Assembly: GCA_015061725.1 (NCBI GenBank)
Contig: SUVX01000022.1
Span: forward strand, 1 to 47,153
Source of the DNA: Lentisphaerota bacterium
GTDB lineage: Bacteria > Verrucomicrobiota > Lentisphaeria > Victivallales > Victivallaceae
Length of the DNA: 47,153 bases
Reading direction: 5' to 3'
Shown here: in pieces, positions 1-8,267 of the stretch
How positions within the stretch are numbered: position 1 is the stretch's first letter
Layout of the letters: every line of letters starts with the position of its first letter
Notes under the pieces: model-generated
What the model saw: the letters and a program-made list of their open reading frames with translations, nothing else
Databases searched by the model: none
Told to the model about the DNA's origin: nothing
Position numbers and translations under genes: made by a program

Positions 1-2
1 AC

Positions 3-114
3 AGTAAATGCACCATTTGTAAGACTAAACGCACCACTTTTCATTGTTTGTAAGACTAAACGCACCGCCAAGGCTAATTAACACCCTCAAACTTGACTAA
101 ATGGTGCATTTACT
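3..114. repeat. Compact element with terminal inverted repeats and internal direct repeats
   Basis: A perfect 16-bp inverted repeat bounds this stretch: AGTAAATGCACCATTT at 3-18 and its reverse complement at 99-114. Inside lie two identical 20-bp direct copies, TTTGTAAGACTAAACGCACC, at 16-35 and 47-66, so the core TAAAYGCACC occurs three times in direct orientation. No coding region is seen in it. Multiple terminal direct repeats resemble the ends of IS21-type elements, and the bounding inverted repeats would also fit a MITE-like remnant. The window begins here, so it may be the edge of a larger element. The repeats are certain; the identity is not. Confidence 0.7.
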
Positions 115-131
115 TTTACAATTCACGGTTT

Positions 132-866
132 TTACTGAACGTCATCATCGACCCATTCTTTGTAAAGTCCGCCGTTGTTCATATTCCGGCTGCCGACATG
201 ACCGTCAAAATACAGTCCGTTCATTGAACTTTTGTGCGGAAAACGGCTGGCATGTGTGACCGAAGGTTTTTCCTTTGCCACAAGACTTGTGTTTTCCAAA
301 CCTAAGGCCAGATATTTGAGCCAGTAGGAGACTCTTCTTACATCAACTTCATACATTGCTTTGTGCGCCCAGCCGGTCGCTTCCACTGTCACGACAAATG
401 CCGCAGGCTTTTGGGGTCCTTTTTTGAAGTGCCCGACAAGCAGATCTTTGCTTGTATCTTCGGAGGGACGGACAACTCTGCCGTAACTTGCTGTGACATA
501 AGACAGTTTTTTAGCTGCAGCATTGTCCGTTGCAGCATAACGCCAAGCCGTGGGACAGAGAAAACTTGCTTTCCAGTAATTTGTATCCTTTGCAGGATTA
601 CCCATACCGGTGTACCTTTGAAACATCTGATTCCGGTGCCAGGTCAAATCAGATTTGCCGGCTCTGCTCGGAACCATCCAGATAAAATCTGCCTGATAGA
701 GAGCTTCGGCAACTCCCAACTGCTTCATATTCGATGCACAGGTCGATCCCTTGGCCGTGTCTCTTGCCTGCTGAAGCGCAGGCATGAGCATTGCAGCAAG
801 AATTGCGATGATGGCAATCACAACCAGCAGTTCAATCAGCGTAAAGGATTTTTTCTTTTTGGTCAT
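132..866 (-). CDS. Prepilin-type N-terminal / H-X9-DG domain protein (pseudopilin-like)
   Basis: 244 residues. A short basic leader (MTKKKKS) precedes [20 protein letters not shown], the type IV pilin/type II secretion pseudopilin helix with the conserved Glu at +5. This predicts cleavage and methylation by a prepilin peptidase and assembly at the inner membrane. Near the C-terminus His211 is followed by exactly nine residues and Asp221-Gly222, the H-X9-DG motif that defines a pseudopilin family abundant in Lentisphaerae, Planctomycetes and Verrucomicrobia. The residue before the cleavage site is Ser rather than the usual Gly. AAGGAG lies upstream of the start. It is the last gene of a five-gene operon, 18 bp after the LamG protein. 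The role of this family is not established; surface display or glycan binding for the co-encoded enzymes is inference. Confidence 0.88.
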   Translation of the reverse strand: MTKKKKSFTLIELLVVIAIIAILAAMLMPALQQARDTAKGSTCASNMKQLGVAEALYQADFIWMVPSRAGKSDLTWHRNQMFQRYTGMGNPAKDTNYWKASFLCPTAWRYAATDNAAAKKLSYVTASYGRVVRPSEDTSKDLLVGHFKKGPQKPAAFVVTVEATGWAHKAMYEVDVRRVSYWLKYLALGLENTSLVAKEKPSVTHASRFPHKSSMNGLYFDGHVGSRNMNNGGLYKEWVDDDVQ

Positions 867-884
867 ACAAAACTTCTCCTTTTT

Positions 885-3800
885 TTATTTCTGTTGATAT
901 TTTTTCTTGCCGGAAACGACTTTTTCTTTGATATCCTGTTCTGAGAGGGCATAGTTGAAATAGCGCAACTCACCGATCAGCCCATTGAACACCCTGCTTG
1001 TTCCGTTACCGGGATTGCTGTAGTGAGTTCCCAGAAAAACCGGTATCAGCCGGGATTTGTGTACGCCGCTGATTTTGAATACGCCAAACGGCGGAACGAC
1101 TTCTTTGCCATCGACATAAAAACGGATGATATGTTTGTTCCAGGACGCCGCAAGATGTGTCCAGACACCATCCTTGACGGGAAGGGTGTTCGCCCAGATA
1201 AAACCGTTGTAACTTGTCTGATGATGCCATTTTTTGTTTTCAATGCCCATAGCAAAAGTCATATTTCCATGGTGCAGAACGATTCCGGATCTTTTTTTGT
1301 TTCTGACCGTCCATGCACTGCCGGGAGACACATTGGGTTTGACCCACATTTCCACGCTGAACTCCTGCATTTTATTGTGATCGACCGGCGGCAGTTTTCC
1401 CAGTCCCCAGGTGCGCTTACCGTCGAATTTCAGAGCATAGCCTTTGGGGATCTTAACAAATTTTACACCATTGTGAAGTTTGATTTTTGCGCCGGTGACA
1501 GAATCTTTTACAACATTGCCCTGTCCTTCACTGAACTCCCATTCTGCAATGATTTTTTTGTCTTTGACAGGAATGTCTGCAAGTTTTTTTGATTTGCAGA
1601 GATCTTTCCAGGGGCGTTTGATGACCTTGCGCTGATACTCTTTTGCACAAATAAGCGGCTTTCCGAATTTCACATTATTGATGCTCAAAACTCTGAAATC
1701 CCCGGCGGGAACAGTCAGGGTGTACTGATTGCCGTTCTTTTCAACTTTTGCTTTTGCATAGAGTTCTCTGACCACAGCCCCAGCCGGAACCGTGACCGTT
1801 ACCTTTGAATCAAATTCGTGATGTATTTTCTGGAAAGAGGAAAGGGGCGGCTTGGAAACGCCGCGATTGTTCATTAAAATCAGTTTCCAGTTGTCTTTAT
1901 CCATTTTGTTCACGAGGAACTGCACATCTCCGGAAACCTGAAACGGCATGACTTCGCTTTGGATTTTTTTCAGCAGTTCCGAAATAAGCGGACTGCGGGA
2001 TTTTTTATTATTTTCAAGCATAAAATACGGAGCTGTAAAAATGACACTGCCTTTGCCGTAATTATTTTTTGTAATCAGAGGACGGGCTTTTTCATCCGTA
2101 AAAATTGGTCGTGCCGTATTCAGTTTGACTGCGGCAACTTTCATATTTTGACTGGTGAAAGAGGATTTCTCAACTTCAAGACCGAGAAACGCTTTGTCAA
2201 ATGCTTTGGCGTGTCCTGAGTTGACGACGACTGTACCGCCGAGTTTGACATATTCTTTTATATTATTGACCAGCGGAAGCGTAAAACGGATATCTCCTGT
2301 CAATATAACGGCGGCGAATTTACCCATTTCTTCAACGGCGGCAACGCCTGAGGGCGCATTGGCAAAGTAGACATCAAACAAGTCACCGACAGGGGAGTTT
2401 GCCAGATTTATGCAATGTTCAGGCGCTGTGAATTTCGCCCGCGGATGCAGCGGTGAAACAGCATCGAAGAAATGCTTTATCATGTAATCTCCGTCTTCCA
2501 TGGGCAGATGATACCAGACTTTCCAATCAGGACGCCCGGTTTGTCCGTGGTGATAATCCAACAGAAAGAGCATGGGGGAATAGCAGATGCCGCGTTTACC
2601 CTCTTTTGAGGATATCCAGTCGTAAAACGTTTTGAGCGCCTTGCCGTTGGCGGTCAATTCATACTTGTCTTTGCCGGCTTTTTTTACCTGTCCCCAGGGT
2701 TGGGATTCAAGCCACTGCAGATTGCTGCCCATGTAATAGTTGAGCAGCAGTGCCCGTGTTCCATGCGACGCAGATTGTCCGAAATCAAGACCGGTACCGC
2801 CCGGTCCTTTATGAAGACTGTTTGGATTTCCAAGTCCGGCATAGTATGCCATGTAAAATCCCCAGGGCAGTTTGTACTGTTTGCCGGCACTTTTCACAAA
2901 CATCATAAGAATACGTGCGGAACGATCGGTACGGCAGGAGTATTCCAAAAGAAGAGTCCGTGCGCCCCATTCGGCAAAATACGGACTGCCCATAATGCCG
3001 CCGCTCATGGCAAATGTGTTGTCAAAAAACAATTCTCTCTGCAAATCCCAGAGATTACGCATATATTTTACGGCATCTTCTCTGTTGCGGTCTACGGCAG
3101 GAGCGAAACCATCCAGCATGCGCAGATAAGGGTTGTTGGTCCGGCGCATCTGACCATAGTTGGCATCGAATTCTGATATACTGAAGCCTAAAAAAGAATT
3201 CTTGTAAGTATCAAGAAATTTTTTAAAAGATTTCTGATCCATATTTTCTTTGCCCAGTCCCAGAAGATCATTTTCGTTGACACGGGCAATGGAGGCAACA
3301 GTAAAGGGCGTTCTTTTCAGTTCTTCAGACAGTTTTTGCGGGAACTCCCCGATCTGAAGTTTGTACGGAACTGTGGCAAAATGAACGATGAACTTATCCG
3401 GCGCAACCGGTGTTTTGAAGCGGACAGTATACATCGTCTGATTGTAAAACTCTTTCAACAGCGGAATCTTTTTGCCGTCGCAAGTGGTTACTGAAAAATC
3501 CTGCAAATTGCCTTCAGCACGGTTGCCGTGATAAATCGTCAGATGGGATATTTTGCTTTTGCCGGAACTCCTGATGATTCCCTTTACCTTTTGAAAGCGG
3601 GTTTTGTTGTTCCGGTGGTCTGCAGTGATGACGGCAAAACTTTTTTTATCGCCGTCATTGAGTTTTTCCACCCCTGAAACAACAGTATCTTCAGTTTGGG
3701 GAACGATTGTAAAAACAGTCTTTTTCGAGACATTCTTTTTATTGACATCAAACAACTCTATTTCACGGATCAATCCGGTACGCAATGCCCGGTTGTTTGT

Positions 3801-4070
3801 CTTTTTTATCTTTGCCTTGATTCCCCAGATACTGGCTTCCCGGACAAACTTCTCATGTGAAACACCTTTGAGATTACGCCATTCCGGCAAAAGCATCAGC
3901 CAATAATCTTTTCCCAACAGATTGATCGGCTTCCAGTCGGCACTGACAGCCGCCTGCGGATTGGCAGTCAAAGATTCTGTGAAAACACCGTTTGGCGCAG
4001 CACTCAGCGAAAAGGCAAGCAGTGCTGCACCCAAAACAGCTCCTTTGTTGTATCGGGACAGGGCAAACAT
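885..4070 (-). CDS. Large secreted protein with C-terminal LamG domain and amidotransferase-like middle domain
   Basis: 1061 residues with a signal peptide (basic start, hydrophobic core, SLSAA before about residue 25). The middle part (about 550-700) reads like the class I glutamine-amidotransferase fold found in beta-galactosidase-type trimerisation domains: VYFANAP, then AVILTGDIRFTLPLVNNIKEYVKLGGTVVV patterning and a later GKGSVIFTAPYF strand. The last 205 residues or so (from IIAEWEFSEGQGNVVKDS) are a LamG/concanavalin-like jelly roll, with FSVEMWVKP, WTHLAASW and FYVDGKEV as landmark strands. The N-terminal 500 residues, rich in Trp and Tyr, may be a glycosidase but I recognise no family. 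AAGGAGAA precedes the ATG. It sits between the SGNH hydrolase and the pseudopilin. A periplasmic or surface glycan-binding or degrading protein is the best guess. Confidence 0.75.
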   Translation of the reverse strand: MFALSRYNKGAVLGAALLAFSLSAAPNGVFTESLTANPQAAVSADWKPINLLGKDYWLMLLPEWRNLKGVSHEKFVREASIWGIKAKIKKTNNRALRTGLIREIELFDVNKKNVSKKTVFTIVPQTEDTVVSGVEKLNDGDKKSFAVITADHRNNKTRFQKVKGIIRSSGKSKISHLTIYHGNRAEGNLQDFSVTTCDGKKIPLLKEFYNQTMYTVRFKTPVAPDKFIVHFATVPYKLQIGEFPQKLSEELKRTPFTVASIARVNENDLLGLGKENMDQKSFKKFLDTYKNSFLGFSISEFDANYGQMRRTNNPYLRMLDGFAPAVDRNREDAVKYMRNLWDLQRELFFDNTFAMSGGIMGSPYFAEWGARTLLLEYSCRTDRSARILMMFVKSAGKQYKLPWGFYMAYYAGLGNPNSLHKGPGGTGLDFGQSASHGTRALLLNYYMGSNLQWLESQPWGQVKKAGKDKYELTANGKALKTFYDWISSKEGKRGICYSPMLFLLDYHHGQTGRPDWKVWYHLPMEDGDYMIKHFFDAVSPLHPRAKFTAPEHCINLANSPVGDLFDVYFANAPSGVAAVEEMGKFAAVILTGDIRFTLPLVNNIKEYVKLGGTVVVNSGHAKAFDKAFLGLEVEKSSFTSQNMKVAAVKLNTARPIFTDEKARPLITKNNYGKGSVIFTAPYFMLENNKKSRSPLISELLKKIQSEVMPFQVSGDVQFLVNKMDKDNWKLILMNNRGVSKPPLSSFQKIHHEFDSKVTVTVPAGAVVRELYAKAKVEKNGNQYTLTVPAGDFRVLSINNVKFGKPLICAKEYQRKVIKRPWKDLCKSKKLADIPVKDKKIIAEWEFSEGQGNVVKDSVTGAKIKLHNGVKFVKIPKGYALKFDGKRTWGLGKLPPVDHNKMQEFSVEMWVKPNVSPGSAWTVRNKKRSGIVLHHGNMTFAMGIENKKWHHQTSYNGFIWANTLPVKDGVWTHLAASWNKHIIRFYVDGKEVVPPFGVFKISGVHKSRLIPVFLGTHYSNPGNGTSRVFNGLIGELRYFNYALSEQDIKEKVVSGKKKYQQK

Positions 4071-4088
4071 TTTTCAGATTCTCCTTAT

Positions 4089-5228
4089 TTATTTGTTTTC
4101 TTGAGAAAGACAATTCAGCAGCCAGCAATAATAGACATCTCCCGCCTGAGCGTACCCTTCGGCAGAGGGATGCAGCGCATTACTCTGCCGGGAAATTTTT
4201 TTCTTACTGTGGATATTGGCAGCTTGGAGTGTAACGGGATAACCGTTTTCCGGATCAACGGCGTATGACATCGGGATAATGGATATTTTCTTATCTGTCT
4301 TTGACATTTTAGAAATCTTGTCCATGTAGAATTGGTTGAGTTTCCAGAGGTTTTTCTTAAATTGATAAGAATTGCTCCTGCAGCCGTAGGCTTTTCCCCA
4401 GGCATCCTGACCGGCAGTGACCGTGAACAGGGTAATTCCGATAAAGGCATCGGGTACAGATTTTCGGATTTCGCCGATCAACTTGTCCATGCTTTTGCCG
4501 ATTCTGATAAGGGCATTGTCGATATTTTCATCTGTCAAAGCGTAAATGTCATTGGGACCGAGACCAATGGTAACAAAATCCGGCTTTTTCCCGTTGCTGT
4601 ATTTTGCAAAATAAGCATCAAAATCATGGCTCCATCTGCCATTCTTTTCAACCAGAAATTTATTTGTCCGGTAAGGCATTGTTCCGGGCGGTACCGGTTT
4701 GCGTTCCAGGGCAAACCGCCCCCAGGTCCAACCGCCGTACCCCTCATGTGCAATACCGGTCTTTGCGGGATCTTTTCCCAATCCGCCATTGGAACCGATC
4801 ATTTTAAGTGCCGGAGCAAGTTTTTTCAAACGGTGAACATAATAAGACTGATCTGTCCAGCTGTCTCCGATCATAAGAATTGAAAGATTTTCCGGAATTT
4901 TCTTTTGCGGCAGGATTTTCAGTTTGACGGTCTTTTCGGCAACCTTTCCGTTATCGTCAAAAACAGTCAGTTTCCAGGAGTAAGTTCCGATGTCTTTCTT
5001 TTCGGGCGTTACTGTCCAGAACTTTTTCATCAGTTTGCCTTTGGGACAACTTACCTGAAAGAAATAATTATCCGGATTGACTGTTTTGAAAACATTTGCA
5101 AAATAAACGTTTGTTTCGATGCCCTGAACAGAGATTATTTCATCCGGCATCAGCAGTCGGGGCGGTTCTTTGGCTGCAAGTGTGCTTCCGCATAACGCCC
5201 CCAAAGCAAGAAACAGAAATTTTTTCAT
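4089..5228 (-). CDS. Secreted SGNH/GDSL-type hydrolase
   Basis: 379 residues with a signal peptide (MKKFLFLALGALCGSTLAA). After an N-terminal beta-sandwich-like section of about 110 residues comes the SGNH core: block I ILMIGDSWTDQ with nucleophile Ser, block III VTIGLGPNDIYA with the conserved Asn, and block V ALHPSAEGYAQ with the catalytic His. The position three before that His, usually Asp, is Asn (NALH), so the triad is weakened or completed by another residue. The family comprises esterases and deacetylases, often removing acetyl groups from polysaccharides. It lies 18 bp upstream of the LamG gene and 12 bp downstream of the M20 peptidase gene, with an AAGGAGG ribosome-binding site. An extracytoplasmic carbohydrate esterase is likely; the substrate is unknown. 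Confidence 0.82.
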   Translation of the reverse strand: MKKFLFLALGALCGSTLAAKEPPRLLMPDEIISVQGIETNVYFANVFKTVNPDNYFFQVSCPKGKLMKKFWTVTPEKKDIGTYSWKLTVFDDNGKVAEKTVKLKILPQKKIPENLSILMIGDSWTDQSYYVHRLKKLAPALKMIGSNGGLGKDPAKTGIAHEGYGGWTWGRFALERKPVPPGTMPYRTNKFLVEKNGRWSHDFDAYFAKYSNGKKPDFVTIGLGPNDIYALTDENIDNALIRIGKSMDKLIGEIRKSVPDAFIGITLFTVTAGQDAWGKAYGCRSNSYQFKKNLWKLNQFYMDKISKMSKTDKKISIIPMSYAVDPENGYPVTLQAANIHSKKKISRQSNALHPSAEGYAQAGDVYYCWLLNCLSQENK

Positions 5229-5240
5229 AATGTCCTCCTT

Positions 5241-6308
5241 TTAAATATTTTCCTGACAAGTCATTAGCTTAAATGCAATATCACTCATCAAACTGATGAA
5301 TTCCGGACGGGTCGATTCGGATTTGGTGTGATTGTCGCTTCTGCCCATGGCAAGCAGACACACTTTCAATCCGAGACGCGCCAGATGATTGGCGTCGCTT
5401 CCGGCAGAAAAGTCTTTAACAACCGGCGTTATGCCGCAGGACGAAAAGATATTTTTTGTCCGGTTGAGAAAAGTTTCATCCGTTTCTTCATAAGCCGGAT
5501 AACCGGCAAGCTGTTCTATTTCTGAAAAATCCTGCCATGCAGAAAACAATTCTTCTGTCAACTTTTCAAGCAATGCGGTGTCGCGGGAACGGATTTCTCC
5601 GGTCAAAACGACCTCTTCCGGAACGATATTATCAGCTTTTCCGCCTGAAACCGTACCGTAATTTACCGTGGCATTATCCCTTCTTCCCGGCGGAAACGCT
5701 GTCAATCCCTGAACGGCAAGCATAAAGGCATTGATGCCTTTTTCCGGAGCAAGTCCTGCGTGAGCGGCTCTGCCTTTGACTTTGATGATAAAACTTTTTT
5801 TGCCGACACCGTTGCGGTAAATTGTTCCGGGCGCACCGGGACCGTCAAAGACCCAGGCACAGGGCGCAGAGATAAAATCTTTTTCAAGATATCTGCTGCC
5901 GGAAAGAGATTTTTCCTCTCCGGCAGTAAAGAGTATTTCCAGAGGTGCGTGCGGAACATTCTGCTTTTTTACTTTACGCAAAGCGCAGATGATCGCCGTT
6001 ATTCCATCTTTGTCGTCAGCACCGAGGATGGTATCTCCGTTTGAACGGATAACACCGTCAGCACCCAGTACCGGTTTGATGCCGCAGCCGGGGGCAACGG
6101 TATCCATGTGAGAACTCAACAGCCGGGGCGCGGTATCAAGTGTGCCGGGAACGGTGAACTTGATATTACCTCTTGAATCCGTTTCCCAACCCGACACAAG
6201 AGGTTTCATCAAGTTTATCAGATGTTCCCTGATATTTGCTTCATTTCCGGACTCGCTGTCAATTCTGACCAGTTCAAAAAAGAGATCAAGACACGCCTGC
6301 GTATCCAT
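5241..6308 (-). CDS. M20 family metallopeptidase (peptidase T-like)
   Basis: 355 residues from the ATG at 6308, which has AGGAA about 8 bases upstream. The reading frame is open further upstream, but that part would overlap the preceding amidohydrolase gene. M20 zinc-site motifs are in order: SSHMDTVAPG (His and Asp), GADDKDGITAI (bridging Asp), TAGEEKSLSGS (the Glu-Glu pair), a later Asp in SAGSDANHL and a C-terminal His in SDNHTKSE. No signal peptide is seen, so it is cytoplasmic. The family hydrolyses small peptides or N-acyl amino acids; the arrangement is closest to tripeptidase T-like proteins. It lies between the amidohydrolase (16 bp) and the SGNH hydrolase (12 bp), suggesting intracellular processing of a compound taken up by the pathway. 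Confidence 0.87.
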   Translation of the reverse strand: MDTQACLDLFFELVRIDSESGNEANIREHLINLMKPLVSGWETDSRGNIKFTVPGTLDTAPRLLSSHMDTVAPGCGIKPVLGADGVIRSNGDTILGADDKDGITAIICALRKVKKQNVPHAPLEILFTAGEEKSLSGSRYLEKDFISAPCAWVFDGPGAPGTIYRNGVGKKSFIIKVKGRAAHAGLAPEKGINAFMLAVQGLTAFPPGRRDNATVNYGTVSGGKADNIVPEEVVLTGEIRSRDTALLEKLTEELFSAWQDFSEIEQLAGYPAYEETDETFLNRTKNIFSSCGITPVVKDFSAGSDANHLARLGLKVCLLAMGRSDNHTKSESTRPEFISLMSDIAFKLMTCQENI

Positions 6309-6324
6309 AAAAATATTCCTGTTG

Positions 6325-7146
6325 TCAGAGACCTGCACGGTCAAGAAGTTTTTTGGCATTGTTGTAGAAAAAGTCCTCTGCGTGCGGCGCAAAGAAGGGA
6401 TTTTCCATCAATTCCGTCCAGCGTGTGACGAAACGTCCGGCGGCGCCGGGGGCTCCGGCAGTATCGGAACCGAAAAGAAAACGCTCCCAAATCAGACGTC
6501 CGGGACGGAGTTTGTCAATCAAATTATATGCCTCATAGCCCAAGCCGCAGGAAAAATCAAGATAGATATTCGGGAACATATATGCCATTTCAAGAGCTTC
6601 CAGAGTCCAGGGATAGGCGGTATGGGCAAGAACAAAAGTCAAATCATTGAAAATACGCGCCGGGTGATCCAGCAGGACAGGCTGTCCGAATTTTGCATTC
6701 ATGCCCGCCATGCGGTTGACCTTTTCTCCCAGATGCGGACGGACTCCCAGCATCCCGGTATGGAAAATGACTGTTGCTTTCAAGTCATTGAGTTTTTCCC
6801 AGACCGGGTAGATCATCGGATTATCCGGAGAGTAGCCGTGTCCCGGCCACATCTTGAAAAAACGCACACCCTTGTCATAATAGTTCTGGATCTGAGTCTG
6901 TGCTTCCATGACATTCCGGGGTTCGATATATGCCGCCATGACCAGACGGTCGGGATGGGCGGAAACGAATTCATACACCTTTTCGTTGAATCCGGTCATG
7001 CCCATCAATGTATAGCGGGGATGATTGGGCAAGCCGAGAATCATGGATTTTTCAATGCCGAATTTATCCATTTCATTCAGAAAGACTGTATCAACTCCCG
7101 GGTCGTCGCTGGGGTGATAGTGCGTGTGAAAATCAATGTATTTCAT
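6325..7146 (-). CDS. Amidohydrolase family protein (PF04909-like, TIM barrel)
   Basis: 273 residues. The start MKYIDFHTHYHPSDDP holds the HxH metal motif of the amidohydrolase superfamily. VIFHTGMLG and FVLAHTAYPWTLEALEMA supply the later histidines, and FLFGSDTAGAPG the conserved Asp near the C-terminus, all in the order of the PF04909 decarboxylase/hydrolase group. It is the first gene of the minus-strand operon, with AAGGAG upstream, facing the AraC gene across about 216 bp. A relative is found in the second AraC module at 39328-40116. The substrate cannot be read from the sequence; lactone hydrolysis or decarboxylation of a sugar-acid-like compound would fit the family and context. Confidence 0.86.
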   Translation of the reverse strand: MKYIDFHTHYHPSDDPGVDTVFLNEMDKFGIEKSMILGLPNHPRYTLMGMTGFNEKVYEFVSAHPDRLVMAAYIEPRNVMEAQTQIQNYYDKGVRFFKMWPGHGYSPDNPMIYPVWEKLNDLKATVIFHTGMLGVRPHLGEKVNRMAGMNAKFGQPVLLDHPARIFNDLTFVLAHTAYPWTLEALEMAYMFPNIYLDFSCGLGYEAYNLIDKLRPGRLIWERFLFGSDTAGAPGAAGRFVTRWTELMENPFFAPHAEDFFYNNAKKLLDRAGL

Positions 7147-7182
7147 AATGAATCAACTCCTTAAGTAGTGGGAACTGTTTAT

Positions 7183-7211
7183 ACTATACCGGAAAAATCA
7201 TATAAAAACAA
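7183..7211 (-). promoter_or_regulatory. Promoter candidate for the minus-strand amidohydrolase operon
   Basis: On the minus strand TTGTTT (7206-7211) and TATAGT (7183-7188) are separated by 17 bp, about 40 bp upstream of the amidohydrolase start at 7146. The proximal copy of a direct repeat (7189-7211) fills the -35 element and spacer exactly. Confidence 0.55.
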
Positions 7212-7243
7212 CTTTTTCAACACCCGGAAAAATATAAAAACAA
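7189..7243. promoter_or_regulatory. Direct-repeat operator candidate for the divergent AraC regulator
   Basis: Two near-identical direct copies are present: CCGGAAAAAT-cat-ATAAAAACAA at 7189-7211 and the same without the three central bases at 7224-7243. Their starts are 35 bp apart. AraC-family activators commonly bind directly repeated half-sites next to the -35 element. The proximal copy covers the predicted -35 and spacer of the operon promoter, which suits either repression or activation by contact. Confidence 0.55.
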
Positions 7244-7304
7244 AGATAAAATATATAAAAAAACAAAACTTCTGATTTTACTGCACTTTGCGGAAGATCA
7301 GGTC

Positions 7305-7332
7305 TTGCATTTTTTATTTTCCGGAGTATTGT
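7305..7332 (+). promoter_or_regulatory. Promoter candidate for the AraC regulator gene
   Basis: TTGCAT (7305-7310), a 16-bp spacer and TATTGT (7327-7332), followed 30 bp later by the ATG at 7363 with AAGGGGG as ribosome-binding site. Confidence 0.45.
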
Positions 7333-7362
7333 AGATGAAAGTTACTTGAAAAAAGGGGGAAT

Positions 7363-8211
7363 ATGAGCTGCAACAACAAAAAATTGACAGGTTTGATAAC
7401 CGGCAATACTCTGCGTCCCGGCGTTTTTGCATCAAAGGGAAGTTTGCTTGTGTGCGGATTTGTCGGCGCGTGCAGCTGGCCGTCAGGATACTGGATCAGC
7501 CATACTCAGTTCCAGTATCTTGATATCCAGTTGATTTCAGAGGGTTCTGTTTCTGTTTCTCACAATGACAGAAGTGTGCAGGTGCCTGCCGGCTCCGGCG
7601 TGATCATTCCGCCGGGGAATACTGTTTTGAAAGCCGTCTCTCCCGGCTTTATCCGCAAAAAGCATATCGGAATCGGCGGACCGCTCTGTCTGCACAATCT
7701 GGGCGCGATGAACCTTGATCAAATGACCGTTGTTCCCGATTTGGCGGATGAGGTTTTCATGGCGTATTTTGATCAAATATTTGATATGGCAAACGACAAC
7801 CAACTGCGCTGCAGCAGGGATTTTTCTGCACTTCTCTTTAAAATGCTTCTGCTGCTTTCTGAAAAGGTGCAAAACAGGGCATATCCGGCGCTGTTGACAT
7901 CTGCTGTCGCATTTATTGAAGCACATTTCATGGAAGACCTTACCGTGGAAAATATCTGCCGCTACTGCCGCTGCAGCAAAACCACGCTGCAGCAGCTTTT
8001 CAGAAAACATCTTGATAAAACGCCGATCCAATACCTGACAGATATCCGTATGAGAGTGGCGGGACAGTTGATCCATGAAAAGAATTATCCGATCAAGGAG
8101 ATCGCTTTTATGTGCGGATTCAATAACCCGCTGTATTTTTCAAATGTGTTCAATAAATACTTCGGCTGTTATCCCAGAGAATACAGAAAAAAAGAAACGG
8201 ACGGAATTTAA
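7363..8211 (+). CDS. AraC family transcriptional regulator
   Basis: 282 residues. The N-terminal half (about 30-110) is cupin-like: QLISEGSVSVSHNDR, then VPAGSGVIIPPGNT, the usual sugar-sensing fold. The last 100 residues carry the double helix-turn-helix: LTVENICRYCRCSKTTLQQLF as first HTH, then the signature IKEIAFMCGFNNPLYFSNVF and a C-terminal YFGCYPREYRKK. It is divergent from the amidohydrolase-to-pseudopilin operon, and the spacer holds a direct repeat suited to AraC binding. The natural reading is a local regulator of that operon responding to its substrate. The 3' end of the gene forms half of the terminator shared with the facing SPFH gene. Confidence 0.93.
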   Translation: MSCNNKKLTGLITGNTLRPGVFASKGSLLVCGFVGACSWPSGYWISHTQFQYLDIQLISEGSVSVSHNDRSVQVPAGSGVIIPPGNTVLKAVSPGFIRKKHIGIGGPLCLHNLGAMNLDQMTVVPDLADEVFMAYFDQIFDMANDNQLRCSRDFSALLFKMLLLLSEKVQNRAYPALLTSAVAFIEAHFMEDLTVENICRYCRCSKTTLQQLFRKHLDKTPIQYLTDIRMRVAGQLIHEKNYPIKEIAFMCGFNNPLYFSNVFNKYFGCYPREYRKKETDGI

Positions 8212-8241
8212 ACGGGTACTACCGTTCTGTTCCGTCCGTTT
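8195..8241. terminator. Bidirectional intrinsic terminator between convergent genes
   Basis: A perfect 12-bp stem, AAACGGACGGAA (8195-8206) with TTCCGTCCGTTT (8230-8241), encloses a smaller ACGG/CCGT hairpin. Read on the minus strand the stem is followed at once by CTTTTTTTC, a good intrinsic terminator for the SPFH/NfeD operon. On the plus strand the tail is TCTCTG, which is weaker. The left arm overlaps the last codons of the AraC gene. Confidence 0.8.
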
Positions 8242-8267
8242 TCTCTGTCTGAAAAGAAAACAAAAAG

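Noticed and set aside
3..114. Possible CRISPR array
   Set aside because: Only two complete repeat copies with an 11-bp gap, and no cas gene in the window.
363..944. 193-codon plus-strand frame opposite the first pseudopilin
   Set aside because: Shadow of the pseudopilin gene; no ribosome-binding site and no recognisable protein.
6142..7164. 340-codon plus-strand frame opposite the amidohydrolase and M20 genes
   Set aside because: Antisense to two well-supported genes, with low-complexity Phe/His-rich product and no motif.
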